In this document: in pieces, positions 13,101 through 22,788 of the stretch
Layout of the letters: the number at the start of each line of letters is the position of its first letter
Position numbering within the stretch: the first letter of the stretch is position 1
Assembly (NCBI GenBank): GCA_030267565.1
Contig: BRXU01000004.1
Location: forward strand, 667,501-731,500
DNA length: 64,000 nucleotides
Direction of reading: 5' to 3'
Source: Pleodorina starrii
Lineage: Eukaryota > Chlorophyta > Chlorophyceae > Chlamydomonadales > Volvocaceae
The notes under the pieces: model-generated
What the model was told of the DNA's origin: nothing
Databases searched by the model: none
The model's input: only the letters and a program-made list of their open reading frames with translations
Program-made: the position numbers and the translations under genes

Positions 13101-14538
13101 CCCCGGCGACGGCTCCAGGGGAGGGCCCTCCGCCGGTCCGCCTGCTGCCCCTGGAGCTCCCGCTGCTGCTCCCACTGCGCCCGCTGCTGCAGCAGCTGGG
13201 GCGGCTGTTGGTGTGCTGGAAGCTAGGTGCTGCACCAGCGATCTCAGAGCCAGGACTGTGGGTTCGAGTCGGGTCGGGGGCGTTTAAGCAACAAGGTGTG
13301 TGTGAGGTGGGGTGGGTGGGTGGGAGGAGGGAAGAGGCGCGAGAGCGCTGTGGTTGGCGCGGGGAATGAAGATGGCCTTGCTGTCACCTTGAGTCAGTCC
13401 CGGGTGGGCTAGGGAGCAGGGTTTGTCGGGAGTGCGGAGTGTGCCGCAGTTTGTCGCTCGGAGGGGTGGGAATTGCGATGTGTGGGAACGTGGGATGCGA
13501 CATGCGAGGTGGGTTGGGTTGGGGTGTAAGGAAGAAGATACCGCAGCGAAGGGACGGAGACGGCGGAGCGGGCGGTGGGGCAGCATGCAGGCACTACTTG
13601 CCCTCTTGCCCTGACGCTACTACCCTTGAGACCCTCCAATGTCCCTCTCCCCACGTGCCCGCCCTCCACCTCCCCTCCACCTCCCCTCCCCCTTTTCGCA
13701 CACGGCCCCCATCCGTTCTCAGCGCGCGCCGCACCCAGCCTCCGCGTGTCCGGAGCCGCCCAGGCCTCCTGCTCCCGCACTCGGGTGACGGCCGCCTGGA
13801 AGTCCCGCAGCACGAACCGGGACGGCTTGTACACCACCTGAGGGCAGGCAAGCAAGTGAGGGAGTCTACGTGGCGCTTCTGTACGGCACTTGAGGATCGT
13901 ACGGCAGGACGTCAGGAGGTACGTCCATGCTCACAGAGGCGATGTACCGTACGTGCTGCAGCACGCAGTATGTACGGCAGCGCCGGGCAGGGTGCAGGGT
14001 ACCGGTATGAGCAGCAGGGCGGGGGTGTGTGGGGGTGGGGGTGGACGTGCGCCCTGCGTCACGAGCGCGTGCACATGCTGGGGAGACCCGGGGGGAGCGG
14101 GGAGGAAGGGAGGCTACGCGGAGAAAAAGGGGGAGATGACAATGAAACGCGCGGGCGCGCTAACGAGCTGCGGCCAATCCGGGGTACGACACATGCACCG
14201 AAGGTTTTTGCGGTATCTATCAAGCCCACGAGCTCTTGTTGCACGTCGCATGCCGGCTAATCCTGCGGAGAGAGACCCAAACCCCGCGCCATGGGCCATG
14301 GATGAATCCGATCTCGCATGTATTGTGATTGTGATTTCCTTGCCTGCAGCTGCACGCCCGCTCCCCCGCGTGTGACCAGCGCCAGGCCCACGTCCATCGG
14401 CCGGTCTGCGGCCGCCTCCACACCCAGGGCCAGCAGGTTGGCGAAGCGAGACAGCGCGTGCCGCAGACTGGCCGCCGCGGTCGCGTGCAGGGCATCGATA
14501 AGAATGACAAGGCATCTGCAAGGCTGCGGCGAGGCCAT
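7187..14538 (-). CDS. Multi-exon protein with possible VWA-like N-terminus (M1AP-like?), Ala/Gln-rich C-terminus
   Basis: Eleven exons read in phase: 14538-14344, 13837-13735, 13186-12990, 12471-12401, 12035-11737, 11540-11268, 10780-10413, 10067-9939, 9486-9424, about 8859-7906, 7615-7187, giving about 1,026 aa. It starts MASPQPCRCLVILIDALHA, a hydrophobic strand ending in Asp like a VWA fold, then amphipathic helices (ASLRHALSRFANLLALG, FVLRDFQAAVTRVREQEAW). Later exons hold ARNLVAVSFLSLNTEQSLEL, a CPLCIC cysteine cluster, GSSIKQWYLLTP, and long Ala and Gln runs to the stop. From memory only, the order of the N-terminal elements resembles meiosis 1-associated protein (M1AP); this is a weak guess. 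The junctions least certain are the 13735/13186 join and the acceptor near 8859 (an AG 4 bp upstream breaks phase). Intron 1 is GC-AG. The coding frame itself is well supported; the function is not. Confidence 0.5.
12543..12640. repeat. CTTAGCCC-type short tandem repeat in intron
   Basis: A run of related units (cgcgcttagcccttcg, then ttagccc repeated) sits in the intron between the exons at 12990 and 12471 of the minus-strand gene. On the opposite strand it reads GGGCTAAG, similar to a degenerate telomere unit. Confidence 0.7.
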
Positions 14539-14843
14539 GTGGGCCTCACTGGCAAGTTTGTCGGCACTGGGCGCGACCCGAGGGCCGCGCAGGGACCGCA
14601 ACCCAAAGGCTCGCACAACTGCTTGTCTCTAACAGCAGGTGTTATTTCAAGATAATTATGTTCAAAAAGTCACAACTGACCGTAATAAGGCGGTTTACCG
14701 TAGGCAGAGAGGGGAGCGCTACGTGTACGGGCTTACGGCATGATTTTCCGCGACCAACTGCGTTGCGCGCAAACGGCATTCGTTTGGTTGCTGTTTCTTA
14801 AAGGCAGGATATCGGTTCTGTTGATTAGGGTAGCCGCGTAAGA

Positions 14844-15160
14844 ATGGGTCTTATTAGGAACTTGGCGACCGCATTCTCAGCTGCGGCAGTATGGGTTACG
14901 GTGATGCCTTTTGTAGTTCGCAGCCGCATGGACGGAGCCGTGGAGAGGTGCGTCATCAAGCATGGCTCCGGGAACAGCGAACTGCATTTACTTTGGTTGG
15001 TCATCAAGGTTGTCACACCGCGTCGTCACGTACCACTGTGCACTCCTGGTTTATGCGCAGGAATCTTGCGGCGTATGATGCAGCAAAACAACGAGAAGCC
15101 GAGGAAAAGGTCGGTCGCTTGGCCCTGTCGCTGCCAAATTTTACTCGAACTGTTCGTTGA
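14844..15160 (+). CDS. Small single-pass membrane protein (67 aa), unknown function
   Basis: Two exons, 14844-14947 and 15061-15160, join in phase through GAGAG|GTGCGT and GCGCAG|GAAT. The product starts MGLIRNLATAFSAAAVWVTV, so it carries one hydrophobic segment (about residues 8-25), then a basic, helical soluble part (KQREAEEKVGRLALSLP) ending FTRTVR and TGA. The size and shape resemble small accessory subunits of mitochondrial inner-membrane complexes, but no family is recognised and this is inference. It is divergent from the 7.2-14.5 kb gene, with about 305 bp between the starts. A TGTAA at 15699-15703 could end its transcript, which would overlap the 3' end of the SelW-like gene. Confidence 0.55.
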
Positions 15161-15350
15161 GACAGGTTCTTGATGCTCATTGCTGATAATTTGCAGGCTC
15201 TGGGAGGGCCCGTTCCACACGGCGCGGCGCACCACTGAGCGTTCCACCCTACATGGTTGGCGCTTCGGGCCAGGGCAGAGGAGCATTCTGATTGGAGCTG
15301 GTGTGATGGTGTGATCGTGGGGGCCGGAGGCGGTGGAGCTGGCTTACTGG

Positions 15351-15355
15351 TTACA
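15351..15355 (-). promoter_or_regulatory. Candidate TGTAA polyadenylation signal (minus strand)
   Basis: TTACA on the + strand reads TGTAA on the minus strand, the usual chlorophycean polyadenylation signal. It lies about 415 bp past the stop of the SelW-like gene. Confidence 0.4.
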
Positions 15356-15698
15356 GAACGTGTGAAGGAAGTGGAATGCCGCTTTTACAGCGTAGCGGTG
15401 CTAGGCGGGTGACACGGCAGGCGCTCGTGTGTATGCGGCGGTGTCCTCATTGGCAGCAGGCCGACCAACCGAGTAGGGCTTAACGACTAGAAACGTAGAA
15501 AGGTTCCAAGTTGCAATCGGGCTCGCACGCAACCGGGGCTTTATCCGCGCGTCCGCATACCGCGTTAGGGCGGCTTTGGCGCGAAAGTACGCGCATCACT
15601 CGCCCGGGCGGTTGTCGTCCAGTCCAGACCAACCTTCCGCCTTTCATTCAGTGCACGCCGGACTAACGGCATGGGTTATCCACAGGCATAGCGGGATT

Positions 15699-15703
15699 TG
15701 TAA
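15699..15703 (+). promoter_or_regulatory. Candidate TGTAA polyadenylation signal (plus strand)
   Basis: First TGTAA found after the stop of the 67-aa protein gene, about 540 bp downstream. If used, this transcript and the convergent SelW-like transcript overlap. Confidence 0.35.
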
Positions 15704-15770
15704 GGACTAACGGCTGTACATCCGATTCGACAGCACAACGACATTGCTCGACACTCCATATCCGCACATG

Positions 15771-16040
15771 CTATCCGCACATGTCATCCACGGGCCCTCC
15801 CTTCCCCAACTGCGCCCGGTTGGCGATGCGGGATACCACCACGTCTTCATTTGGGTCCAACTTGGTCTCGAGCTTGCTGTAGATATGTACACCGTCCTCC
15901 GTTGAGATCTCGAAAGCCCCAGGACGGCCATCGCCCTCGAGGTTGCCCTCAACTGCTACGCCAGGGAACGCGGCCTCTATGGCGTCTGCCATGGCGATGA
16001 ACGCGTCGACGTTATCCGGATCGTACTCGATGAGGACCAT
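15771..16040 (-). CDS. Selenoprotein W-like (Rdx family) protein lacking the CxxC/CxxU motif
   Basis: Single exon, 89 aa, about the length of SelW (roughly 87 aa). The ATG at 16040 is fixed by an in-frame TGA 33 bp upstream with no AG acceptor between. The Rdx layout is visible: first strand VLIEY, helix ending AAFPGVAVEGN (FPG is a hallmark position), then GAFEISTEDG and VHIYSKLETK, matching the beta strands and the G-F-E-V...hSK region of SelW. Rdx proteins carry a redox CxxC or CxxU straight after the first strand; here that site reads D7-P8-D9-N10, so both redox residues are gone. The only Cys is the penultimate residue (Cys88). Family membership is inferred from pattern. The protein is probably not a thiol oxidoreductase; a binding role or a decaying paralogue are alternatives. 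Confidence 0.6.
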   Translation of the reverse strand: MVLIEYDPDNVDAFIAMADAIEAAFPGVAVEGNLEGDGRPGAFEISTEDGVHIYSKLETKLDPNEDVVVSRIANRAQLGKGGPVDDMCG

Positions 16041-16342
16041 TTTAGGTGGAGCACGATCCAGGCCCGCGCGTCATGCGTATCGCCGGATTTGGCAGCTGGC
16101 GAACGGCGTTAGAAGGCCTCCGGCGGAAAGGGTGACAGGTTTCCCATGCGACACTGCCGGGGAGGCGGGCATCCAGCGAGAGTAGTAGGGTTATTGACAG
16201 TTGGCGGTTGGATTGTCAGTCGCTTGATTGCACAGGCAACAGGAGTTTACGGGCAAGTATGAAAGGCTCTACCAGGACGAGTGATGCCCATTGAGGGCAG
16301 CACGAGAGGCACAGCAGTCGTCCGCTCCTCCCAACAGCGCAC

Positions 16343-16481
16343 CTGCCAAGTCCTCCAACGCCAACGACGGTGCCCCCAAGCCCAGCTGAGGAATCACGGC
16401 ATTTGCAAGGCCACTTGCCCGCGTATCGCGAGTGGCTGTAGACGCGAGACGCAAGCAAAGCGTCCCAAATGCACGTCGCAT
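16343..16481 (-). CDS. Possible first exon encoding a mitochondrial-type presequence
   Basis: From the ATG at 16481 the minus strand reads MRRAFGTLCLRLASTATRD, an Arg-rich, acid-free start typical of mitochondrial presequences, and ends at a good donor (GGCAG|GTGCGC). It lies just upstream of the SelW-like gene, but no splice into that frame works because of the TGA upstream of its ATG. It could be an exon of another transcript or a chance reading frame. Confidence 0.25.
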
Positions 16482-16640
16482 TGCTAATACGGTACCGCTA
16501 CGCAAACCGAAACATATACGGAGAGCAGCAAGCCAATGGATGTAGAATGATTAAGACGGATGCAACTATACTTCCAAGCAAACAAAATTGCTCGAGTCGG
16601 CAGCTATGCAGCAACCAGCAAGTGGCATAACAGCGCAAGA

Positions 16641-17062
16641 TTACACCGTTACAGCAACATAGTAATATACGATACGGGTCGATAAAAAATATACTTGCCC
16701 TGCATAATTTAAAAATGGTCGATAGGCAAGGGCCAAAGCGCCGTACGGTCTCGGCGCGGCCTTGTCCTTGGTCCCTTGCCTTTCCGCCTGCGTTGCGAAG
16801 ATCTTCAGCATAGCGATCCTCTTTTGGGATGAATATGCATGTAATTGGTTAAGGATGTCCGACATGTCAAGTTTGAGCTAAGCGATAGCCGGTTGAGCAA
16901 GGGCTTGCATGGCATGGGGAGCCGCACCACGTTCCCTACGCGCCATCTACATCCCCGTGGATCTCATCTAGAGCGGCTATGTTGCGGAGCAGCGCCTGCA
17001 CGGTCGCCTGTGACGACGTATCAAGAGGTGTGTCCTGGCTGGATTTTAAGATGTCACGCGCA
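16641..17062 (-). CDS. Candidate small minus-strand gene, unknown product
   Basis: Two stretches look coding on the minus strand: one around 17060-16955 (ARDILKSSQDTPLDTSSQ, ALLRNIAALDEIHG) and one from about 16877 down (LKLDMSDILNQLHAYSSQKR, IAMLKIFATQAERQ) after a plausible TTAG acceptor. They join only through a weak GTAGAT donor. Two closely spaced minus-strand TGTAA signals sit at 16641-16645 and 16649-16653, and the frame ends in the TAA of the last. No start exon was fixed and no family is recognised. Confidence 0.3.
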
Positions 17063-17204
17063 CTGTTCAATATAGTGATGATGCATATATGCATCTGTGT
17101 GCCCAATAGGGATGATTGCTGTGCGAAAAGCGGCTGCAAGTGGGCGACTGCCGACCTGCGAACGTGTTGCGTTTGCCCCGTGAAAGAAAAATGCTTACGT
17201 GCAT

Positions 17205-20200
17205 ATGGCAATTAATAGATATCTTCGCTGCGAAGATCTTACCCTTGGCCTTGTGGGACGACGACCGCTTGCGCAGGCACGGGCCGCGCAGAGCAAGGAC
17301 GCCTCGCGACAATTGCACGATCAGCCCCTCACGCAGTATGTTAGTCCGCGCACCCAACGCCGGGGCGGGGCCGGGGCGCCAGCCGTCCTCGATGTCTCTC
17401 CCTCGGAGCTGCACCGCGCGAACGACAGCTCGCCCGCAACGGCGTGTTGCTCGCGGAACGGCGCCGGCGCATCGGTGGGGCTCTCTCCGCCGCCCCTCCA
17501 CACACCCTGCTTGGCATCAGCTGCGACCCAGTTGAGCTCCGAAACCCACTTCCTGCTGGACCCGCCGGGACCATCCGGAAAGGATCCGCATCCCATAGCG
17601 CTGCAGCTCCTCCGGGACACACAGCCGGACTCCTTGCAGCGGGAGCCGCCGCCGCTGCTGGAGCAGCAGCAGCGGCAACAACAGCCGCAGGGGCAAGAGC
17701 AGCGGCAACCGCAGGAGCAGGGGCAGGGGCAGCCGCAACCGCAGGAGCAGGGGCAGCCGCAGCCGCAGGCGCACGGTGTGAATCCAGCCGCGCCGTCGCA
17801 CGCCGCCGCGCCTCTCCCACCCGCTGCCGGGGCCTGGAGCTCGGTCGGGTTGCTGGATCGCGGGGGCGGCAGCACTCCAGGGCAGCAAGGGAGCTGTGGT
17901 GAGGGGGAGGAGCGGCAGCGCCATGGGCAGCAGCACCACCACGCCGGTGGGGTGGAGGCTGAGGGCCTGCCGCCTTATCTGGACGCAGCGAGCCGGAGCG
18001 CAGGCGTCGCCAGCACCAGTGACCAGGGACAGCAGCTGGGGCTTAGGCTCGGGGTCTTGGACTCGGGTGGCGAGCGGTCGGCTGCGGGGCCGCGGCGTCG
18101 CGGCCGCGCGTCTTCCGGACGCCGGCGCGGGCCTCATGGGAGGGAGCAGCATGGAAGCACCGCTGCGGACTCCTCAGGAGTGGATGACAGCGACGGGGAG
18201 GGTGGAGCAACGGTGGGAGCTTCAGGGTTAGGAACAGTAGCAGGAACAGTAGCGCTTGCAGCCGTAGCCTCGACGGCGGCGACAGCAACAGCAACAGCGG
18301 CAACAGCAGTAGCAGTAGCAGTAGCGGTAGCCAGCGAAGCGTCGGACGGTTCAAGCGGCCCGCGCACTCGCAGCAATAGCAGTAGCAATGTGTTGGTCGG
18401 TGGCGACATGCCAGTGGCTCCGCCGCCGGCCTCGGCGGCGGGGTCCCGGCCGCCTGCGGCGGCGCCGCGCCGCGTCGGCGCCGCCGGGGGGCCTAAGCCG
18501 CGGCGGCCACACGCACCGAGCGTCGAGGAGCACCGGGCCCTGCGCGTGTGCGCCCGGCTGCAGCAGGCGGCGCTGCAGCCCCGCAAGCCCACTGAAGAAG
18601 ACCTCCGCCTCACGGCCCGCGTGACGTGCACCACCCACTGGCGCGACCTCGTAACGCTGCTGGCGGAGCACCGGGAGCGGTACAATAAGCGGGACCTGCA
18701 GGAGCGCCTCGGGCCCTTCCTGGAGCGGAGCGCGAAGCTGCAGCAGTCCCGGCGACGCCGGGGCGCAGCGCCAGCGGCGCCGGCCGCCGCCGCCGCGGCA
18801 GCGGCAGCGGCGGCAGCGGTAGACGCCGGGGTGCTTCCAGTGTCGGCCCTGCCGCTGACTCCGCAGCACGTCGCGGCGGCGCTGCTGCGTACCTGGCAGC
18901 TGCTGCCGAGCTCGTCGAATCCGTGCACGCCGGCGGAGGGGCGCATGCTGCACTCGATGGTGGACTGGCTGGCGCGGATGGCGGCCCGCATGGCGCCCTC
19001 GCCGGGCACCAGCCTGCGGGAGCTGGCCACCATTATGTATGCGCTCGTCAGGTGAGGCGGGACGCGCTTTTTGTTTTGGGGGGGCCCTGTCGTTGGGCAG
19101 GACATGGCGGGACGCAAAGGCAGCCGCACGGAGGGGCGGGCAACGTCGTGTTTGTGTGTGCCGTATTGTGCGTGTAGTGTGCGATGCGCCGATGGGCTGT
19201 GTGTACTGTGTAGTGACGCTTCCGTTATCCAGCAAGGGGCGGGGCACCACCCCGAGGAAATTGGGAAAGGGTTCCCCGAAAGGACTGCGTTTTGCCCGGA
19301 TTGGCCCCTCCTTCATGTGGGTCGGCGCCAGGTCCAAGTGCTCGGGTGTGCCGTCGGTCAGGAAACGAGCGCTTGGGGCTTCCGTATGGCAGTTCGGCTT
19401 GATACGATACAACATCTGGGGAGGTTCCGGCGCCGTTAGAAGGACTCACGGAGAATGCGAGGCAAGGAATCGGCGCCGCTTCGGCACCTGTGCCTAGAAT
19501 GAGCTGAGCTGGACTGCCGGTGGACCGATGTCGGGGGCGGCTGCTCGACACGACGCATCCGAGCTCGCGCGCACTCGCCTGCTCGGACGGCGCAAAAATG
19601 AAATGAGAGCGCGTGCACCCGCCGCCGGCCGCTGCGCTTTGCTGCCGTACCGCAGGTTACGGCATCCCCTGGGCAAGCGGTACTACCTGGTCCTGATGAA
19701 CGAGGCGCAAAAGCGCTTCTCTTTAGCATGCCAGCAGCGGGGCAGGAGCCGGGTCAGCAGCCGGGTCAGGAGCCGGGGCAGGGGGCGGGGCAGGAGCCGT
19801 AGCGATGCCGCTGCGCCGCCCTCCGTGTCGTACAGTGCTCAGGACATGGCGCAGCTGCTCTGGGCTGTCGCGAACTGCGGCATGCAGGGCCTGCGCGGCG
19901 ACTGGGCGGCGTCGTACTGCGGCGCGCTGCTACCCGTGGTTTCGGAGCTGACGCCGCAGGGGATCGGCATGGTGCTGCACAGCCTGGCGCGCCTGCGCTG
20001 CTCCCCGCCGCCGGAGGTGCTGACGGCGCTTTGCTCTCGGCTGGTTTGGCTAATGGGTACGGCCGACGACGACAGCCGCCTTACGTCGCCGGGTGCGAAG
20101 GCCGTCGTCGCCGCTGGCTCCCGGCGCCAGGCAGCCGCGCCGCCGCTGGACCAGGGACTCGAACCCGGGTCGCCTTCGGGGCCCCTGGCTGCCGCAGCGC

Positions 20201-22024
20201 CCGCTGATTCCACCCGGCCGGAATGGCAGCAATCATCCGCGCACCGGGCCTTGCCGCCACCACCAACGTCTCCCGACCCGCAGCCCACTGCCGCCGCTGG
20301 TCCTGGGGACAGCTGGACCGAGTCGTCTTCCGCTTCTTCCTCCCCCGCTCCTTCCTCGCCGCACGACGCGGTCGCGGCGGCGGAGCCGCCCCCCTCCCAT
20401 GCGGCCCCGAGTCGACCCGCGTGCTGGCCTGCTGACGTGTCCATGTCGCTTTGGGCGCTCGCCACGTTGCGCTTGTCGCCCAGCGGCTGCTGCCCCGAGC
20501 TGCTGCCCGCCGTCGAGCGCTACAGCCTCCGCCACCTGGGGGAGTTCCCCGAACAGGAGCTTTCGAACCTGGTGTGGGCGCTGGCGCGCCTGCAGTACGC
20601 GCCCGGGCGAGAGTGGGTACGGCACCTGTACGACACGATCTCGCGGCTGCTGCCGGAGCTGCGGCCGCAGGCGCTGTCGACGCTGCTGTACGGCATTGCG
20701 CAGATGGGTCAGCGGCCGGATCCCGAGTGGCTGGATGCCGTACTGCCGTACGTGCGGGCGCGGCTGCGGTGGTTCCCTCCGCAGTCGCTGGCGCTGACGG
20801 TCCACGCGCTGGTCACCATGGGTTGCCGACCCACGGTAAGAAGGGAACGTAGCGTTATCAGTCAACAGCACGTTCCATAGGACCGGGACCGGGAACCCAA
20901 TTCAAGCGGGAAGCAACCGGAAACCCCCTCTAGCACGGCTGCCTTCTCGGCGGGCCGCAGCGCAGCACCGCGGCCTGCTTGGGCCATTTTTTCCTTTTCC
21001 CGGGGCCACCCAAGGACGGGTGGGCGGACGCCGTTCCCAGTGCGCTTGCCCCTCTCCTTCCCCTCCCCACGCCACACACCCCACCACCACCACTACCACC
21101 ACCACCACCACTACCACCACCACCACCACTACCACCACCACCACCACTACCACCACCACCACCACTACTACCACTACCACCACCACCACCACCACTACCA
21201 CCACCACCACCACCACTACCACCACCACCACCACCACCATCACGAGCAAATTTATCGTCCGCGTCCTCAACTCCATGTGCAGGCTGGCGCTCGCACCGCT
21301 CCCATCGCTGTGGTGTGATCTCTCATCTGCATTAACCTCTCCCTTCCTCTGTCAGTCCGGTCGCCCTTCTGCCTCTTCTGTCTACTGTCATACCCTTATC
21401 CCCCTCCCCCATGCCCCTTCCTCCCACCTCCATCCCAATGCACAGGACGCCTGGCTGGGCGACTTCCACACCCAGTTGGACTCGTTCCGGGGCCAACTGG
21501 ACATGCGCGTGCGCAGCAAGGTGCGGGAGGCCTACCGCATGATGGACTTCCGGCCGGGGACAGCGGCGGCGGCGGCGGCGACACAGCGGGGTCAAGGGCA
21601 GCGGGCCGATGACGACGAGGGGGTCCTGCAACAGCAGGCAGTGCCTGGGTCCTGGCGCGAGGGGCCGGGGGCACATGGCGCCGCGGGGCCCGAGCGTGAC
21701 GCCGTCGCCTCGGACTCGACGCCCTCCGCGCGCTCGCGTCCCGCCGAGCCCGCCGCCGCTTTTGACGTGCAAGGTCAGCAGCCTCAGCCGCGGGAGCAGC
21801 AGCAGCGGCAGCAGCAGCAGCAGCCGCTGCAGGGAACGGAACGGGGGCAGGAGGGACGGGGACGAAAAGGGGTGCAGGCGCAGCAGCAGCAGCGACGGCG
21901 GCGGTGGGAGGGGGCACCTGGGGAGGATGGGCAGCGGGGCGAGGAGAGCGGCGCAGGGGTGGGGGCGGCCGCCGACGATGGTGCGGGGCGGGTTCTGGTG
22001 CGGCCGTCGCGGTTCGTGTATTAG
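17205..22024 (+). CDS. Octotricopeptide-repeat (OPR) protein, probable organelle RNA-binding factor
   Basis: Three exons in phase: 17205-19051, 19656-20835, 21446-22024, about 1,201 aa. The N-terminal ~400 residues are Gln/Pro/Gly/Ala-rich linker. From about residue 430 come helical repeats with OPR features: LATIMYALVRLRHPLGKRYY, MAQLLWAVANCGM, GMVLHSLARLRCSPPPEV, MSLWALATLRLSPSG, LSNLVWALARLQYAPGREW, LSTLLYGIAQMGQRPDPEW, LTVHALVTMGCRPTDAWLG. The P-x-x-x-W positions are typical of the 38-residue OPR unit. OPR proteins in Chlamydomonas bind specific chloroplast or mitochondrial transcripts for stability, translation or splicing; the target here is unknown. No RAP domain is seen at the C-terminus, which is a Gln/Gly-rich tail ending RFVY. 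The start is uncertain: the first ATG in this frame is at 17205, and the region overlaps minus-strand candidates. Confidence 0.8.
21076..21240 (+). repeat. (ACC)n minisatellite in OPR intron 2
   Basis: Nearly pure CCA/ACC trinucleotide array in which every fifth or sixth unit is ACT (accaccaccact spacing), giving a higher-order period near 18 bp. It lies wholly within the intron 20836-21445. On the minus strand it would encode poly-Val and on the plus strand poly-Thr or poly-His, none of which is expected to be translated. Confidence 0.9.
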
Positions 22025-22231
22025 TGGGAGTTGTTAGGCAGGGCGGAGGGCGCTGGTGGAGCGCGTCTGGACAACGAGGACTACGCAGGAGGTGTTTATG
22101 CGGTCGCGCGAGGGGGAGCTGTTCGGCGGTGCGAATTGGCGTTGTTTCGGCGGTGCGATTTTGGAAGTCACGGCTATGGGGTTTCCAGGTACGGGTCCTC
22201 GCAATGTCTTAGGCTCCCGAGCAATTTGATG

Positions 22232-22241
22232 TGTAATGTAA
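22232..22241 (+). promoter_or_regulatory. Tandem TGTAATGTAA polyadenylation signal
   Basis: Two head-to-tail TGTAA motifs 208 bp after the OPR gene stop. This is the expected algal polyadenylation signal at a typical 3' UTR length, and supports the gene's orientation and end. Confidence 0.75.
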
Positions 22242-22788
22242 CCTGGACACCATTGGGTCATCGTCTGCAGACGCGGCTTTGTTTGTTTGTCGAACGGGGG
22301 GTGACCAGGAATGTCCGCAGGTCGGTCGCGCGAAGGGATCGGGGATCGGGCATTGGGGAGACGCGGCAAGTCCGAGTCCCAAATCAATAGTGAGGCACGA
22401 AAATCCGCATATCAAATGCTCGGGGCACTTTGTTGAGCCCATGCTGTAATGCACCGCAAATGCGAATTTGTTTTTCATGCGCGGGAATTTCTCATGCTGT
22501 GCCGACGTGGCGAGGTACGGCAGCCCCTACGAAAGGGCATGCGTCATTAAAGAGCGGCAGACTCGATAGCGGGCTTCCTAGACGCGTCCATCCGCTTGAA
22601 ACATTGGAACCCAACACTGCGCGCGATTGATAAACATCAGATGACACTGCGCTGAAGGATATTCATCAAGTTTTCCAGGTCTTGCTCACCGATTTATCCC
22701 ACGCCCGGCTTGGCCCAAAACTAAGCTTACTACAGGAAGCTGCACAGTCCTCTTCGTTTTGCGTGACTTCACCCCAAGCCTGAGCTTG

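Noticed and set aside
13227..13282. tRNA-like T-arm (ggttcgagtc)
   Set aside because: Stem bases do not pair and no acceptor or anticodon arm can be drawn around it.
16076..16095. Two-exon SelW model joining the 16481 presequence-like exon, or Sec at the upstream TGA
   Set aside because: The join is out of phase and the TGA lies before the first strand rather than at the CxxU position.
20150..20178. Reverse-strand GGGTTCGAGTCC resembling a tRNA T-arm
   Set aside because: Lies inside the OPR coding exon, with a mismatched stem and no cloverleaf.
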